The notes under the pieces: generated by a model | The model's input: the letters and a program-made list of their open reading frames with translations, nothing else | Databases searched by the model: none | Told to the model about the DNA's origin: nothing | Assembly: GCA_913061335.1 (NCBI GenBank) | Contig: CAJXTP010000202.1 | Location: 1-5,440 of the forward strand | Length of the DNA stretch: 5,440 bases | Source: an uncultured Loktanella sp. | GTDB lineage: Bacteria; Pseudomonadota; Alphaproteobacteria; Rhodobacterales; Rhodobacteraceae | Reading direction: 5' to 3' | Part shown: positions 5,426 to 5,440 of the stretch, piece by piece | Numbering within the stretch: the stretch's first letter is position 1 | Layout of the letters: each line of letters begins with the position of its first letter | Made by a program: the position numbers and the translations under genes

Positions 5426-5440
5426 CTGTCTCTTATACAC
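5426..5440 (+). other. Partial Tn5 mosaic end (Nextera adapter remnant), probable contig end
   Basis: CTGTCTCTTATACAC equals the first 15 of the 19 bases of the Tn5 mosaic end as read through at fragment ends in Nextera-type libraries. It lies exactly at the terminus of the window and no transposase or IS50 sequence accompanies it. It is most simply leftover adapter and should not be treated as plasmid sequence. Confidence 0.9.

Noticed and set aside
5426..5440. Natural Tn5/IS50 insertion end
   Set aside because: Only the synthetic-type mosaic-end sequence is present, it coincides with the window terminus, and no other transposon sequence is visible. Adapter carry-over is simpler.

Overview
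The window looks like the maintenance region of an alphaproteobacterial plasmid or chromid, probably from Rhodobacterales or Rhizobiales. The main evidence is a complete repABC cassette, a replicon type largely confined to Alphaproteobacteria. All protein-coding genes lie on the minus strand, so the functional order runs from right to left: upstream control region, repA, repB, antisense-RNA gene, repC, abiEi, abiEii. The exact genus cannot be read from the sequence.

Layout from high to low coordinates. Positions 5063-5425 are non-coding: several inverted repeats, one exact parS-like palindrome (5221-5236), an imperfect 37-bp inverted repeat (5158-5194) and a possible repA promoter. repA (5062-3878) is a ParA-type ATPase and repB (3878-2907) a ParB-type centromere-binding protein; stop and start overlap as TGATG. 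Two further exact copies of GTTTACAGCTGTAAAC lie inside repB, in the same reading phase, each encoding Phe-Thr-Ala-Val-Asn. The repB-repC gap holds a plus-strand promoter and an intrinsic terminator, the expected layout of the counter-transcribed RNA that controls repC. A perfect palindrome sits directly before the preferred repC ATG. repC (2736-1684) is the initiator, and an AT-rich block within it is the best oriV candidate.

Downstream of repC is a two-gene AbiE-type toxin-antitoxin module: abiEi (1553-732, complete) and abiEii (742 to the window edge, cut off at its 3' end). It probably acts as an addiction module and/or phage-defence system carried next to the replication genes. Together the genes give copy-number control (antisense RNA and RepA/RepB autoregulation), segregation (RepA, RepB and three parS sites), initiation (RepC) and post-segregational stabilisation (AbiE).

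The last 15 bases (5426-5440) equal the start of the Tn5 mosaic end used in Nextera libraries. The right end is therefore very probably untrimmed adapter and the window probably reaches a contig end. No tRNA, rRNA, CRISPR array or natural insertion sequence was seen.
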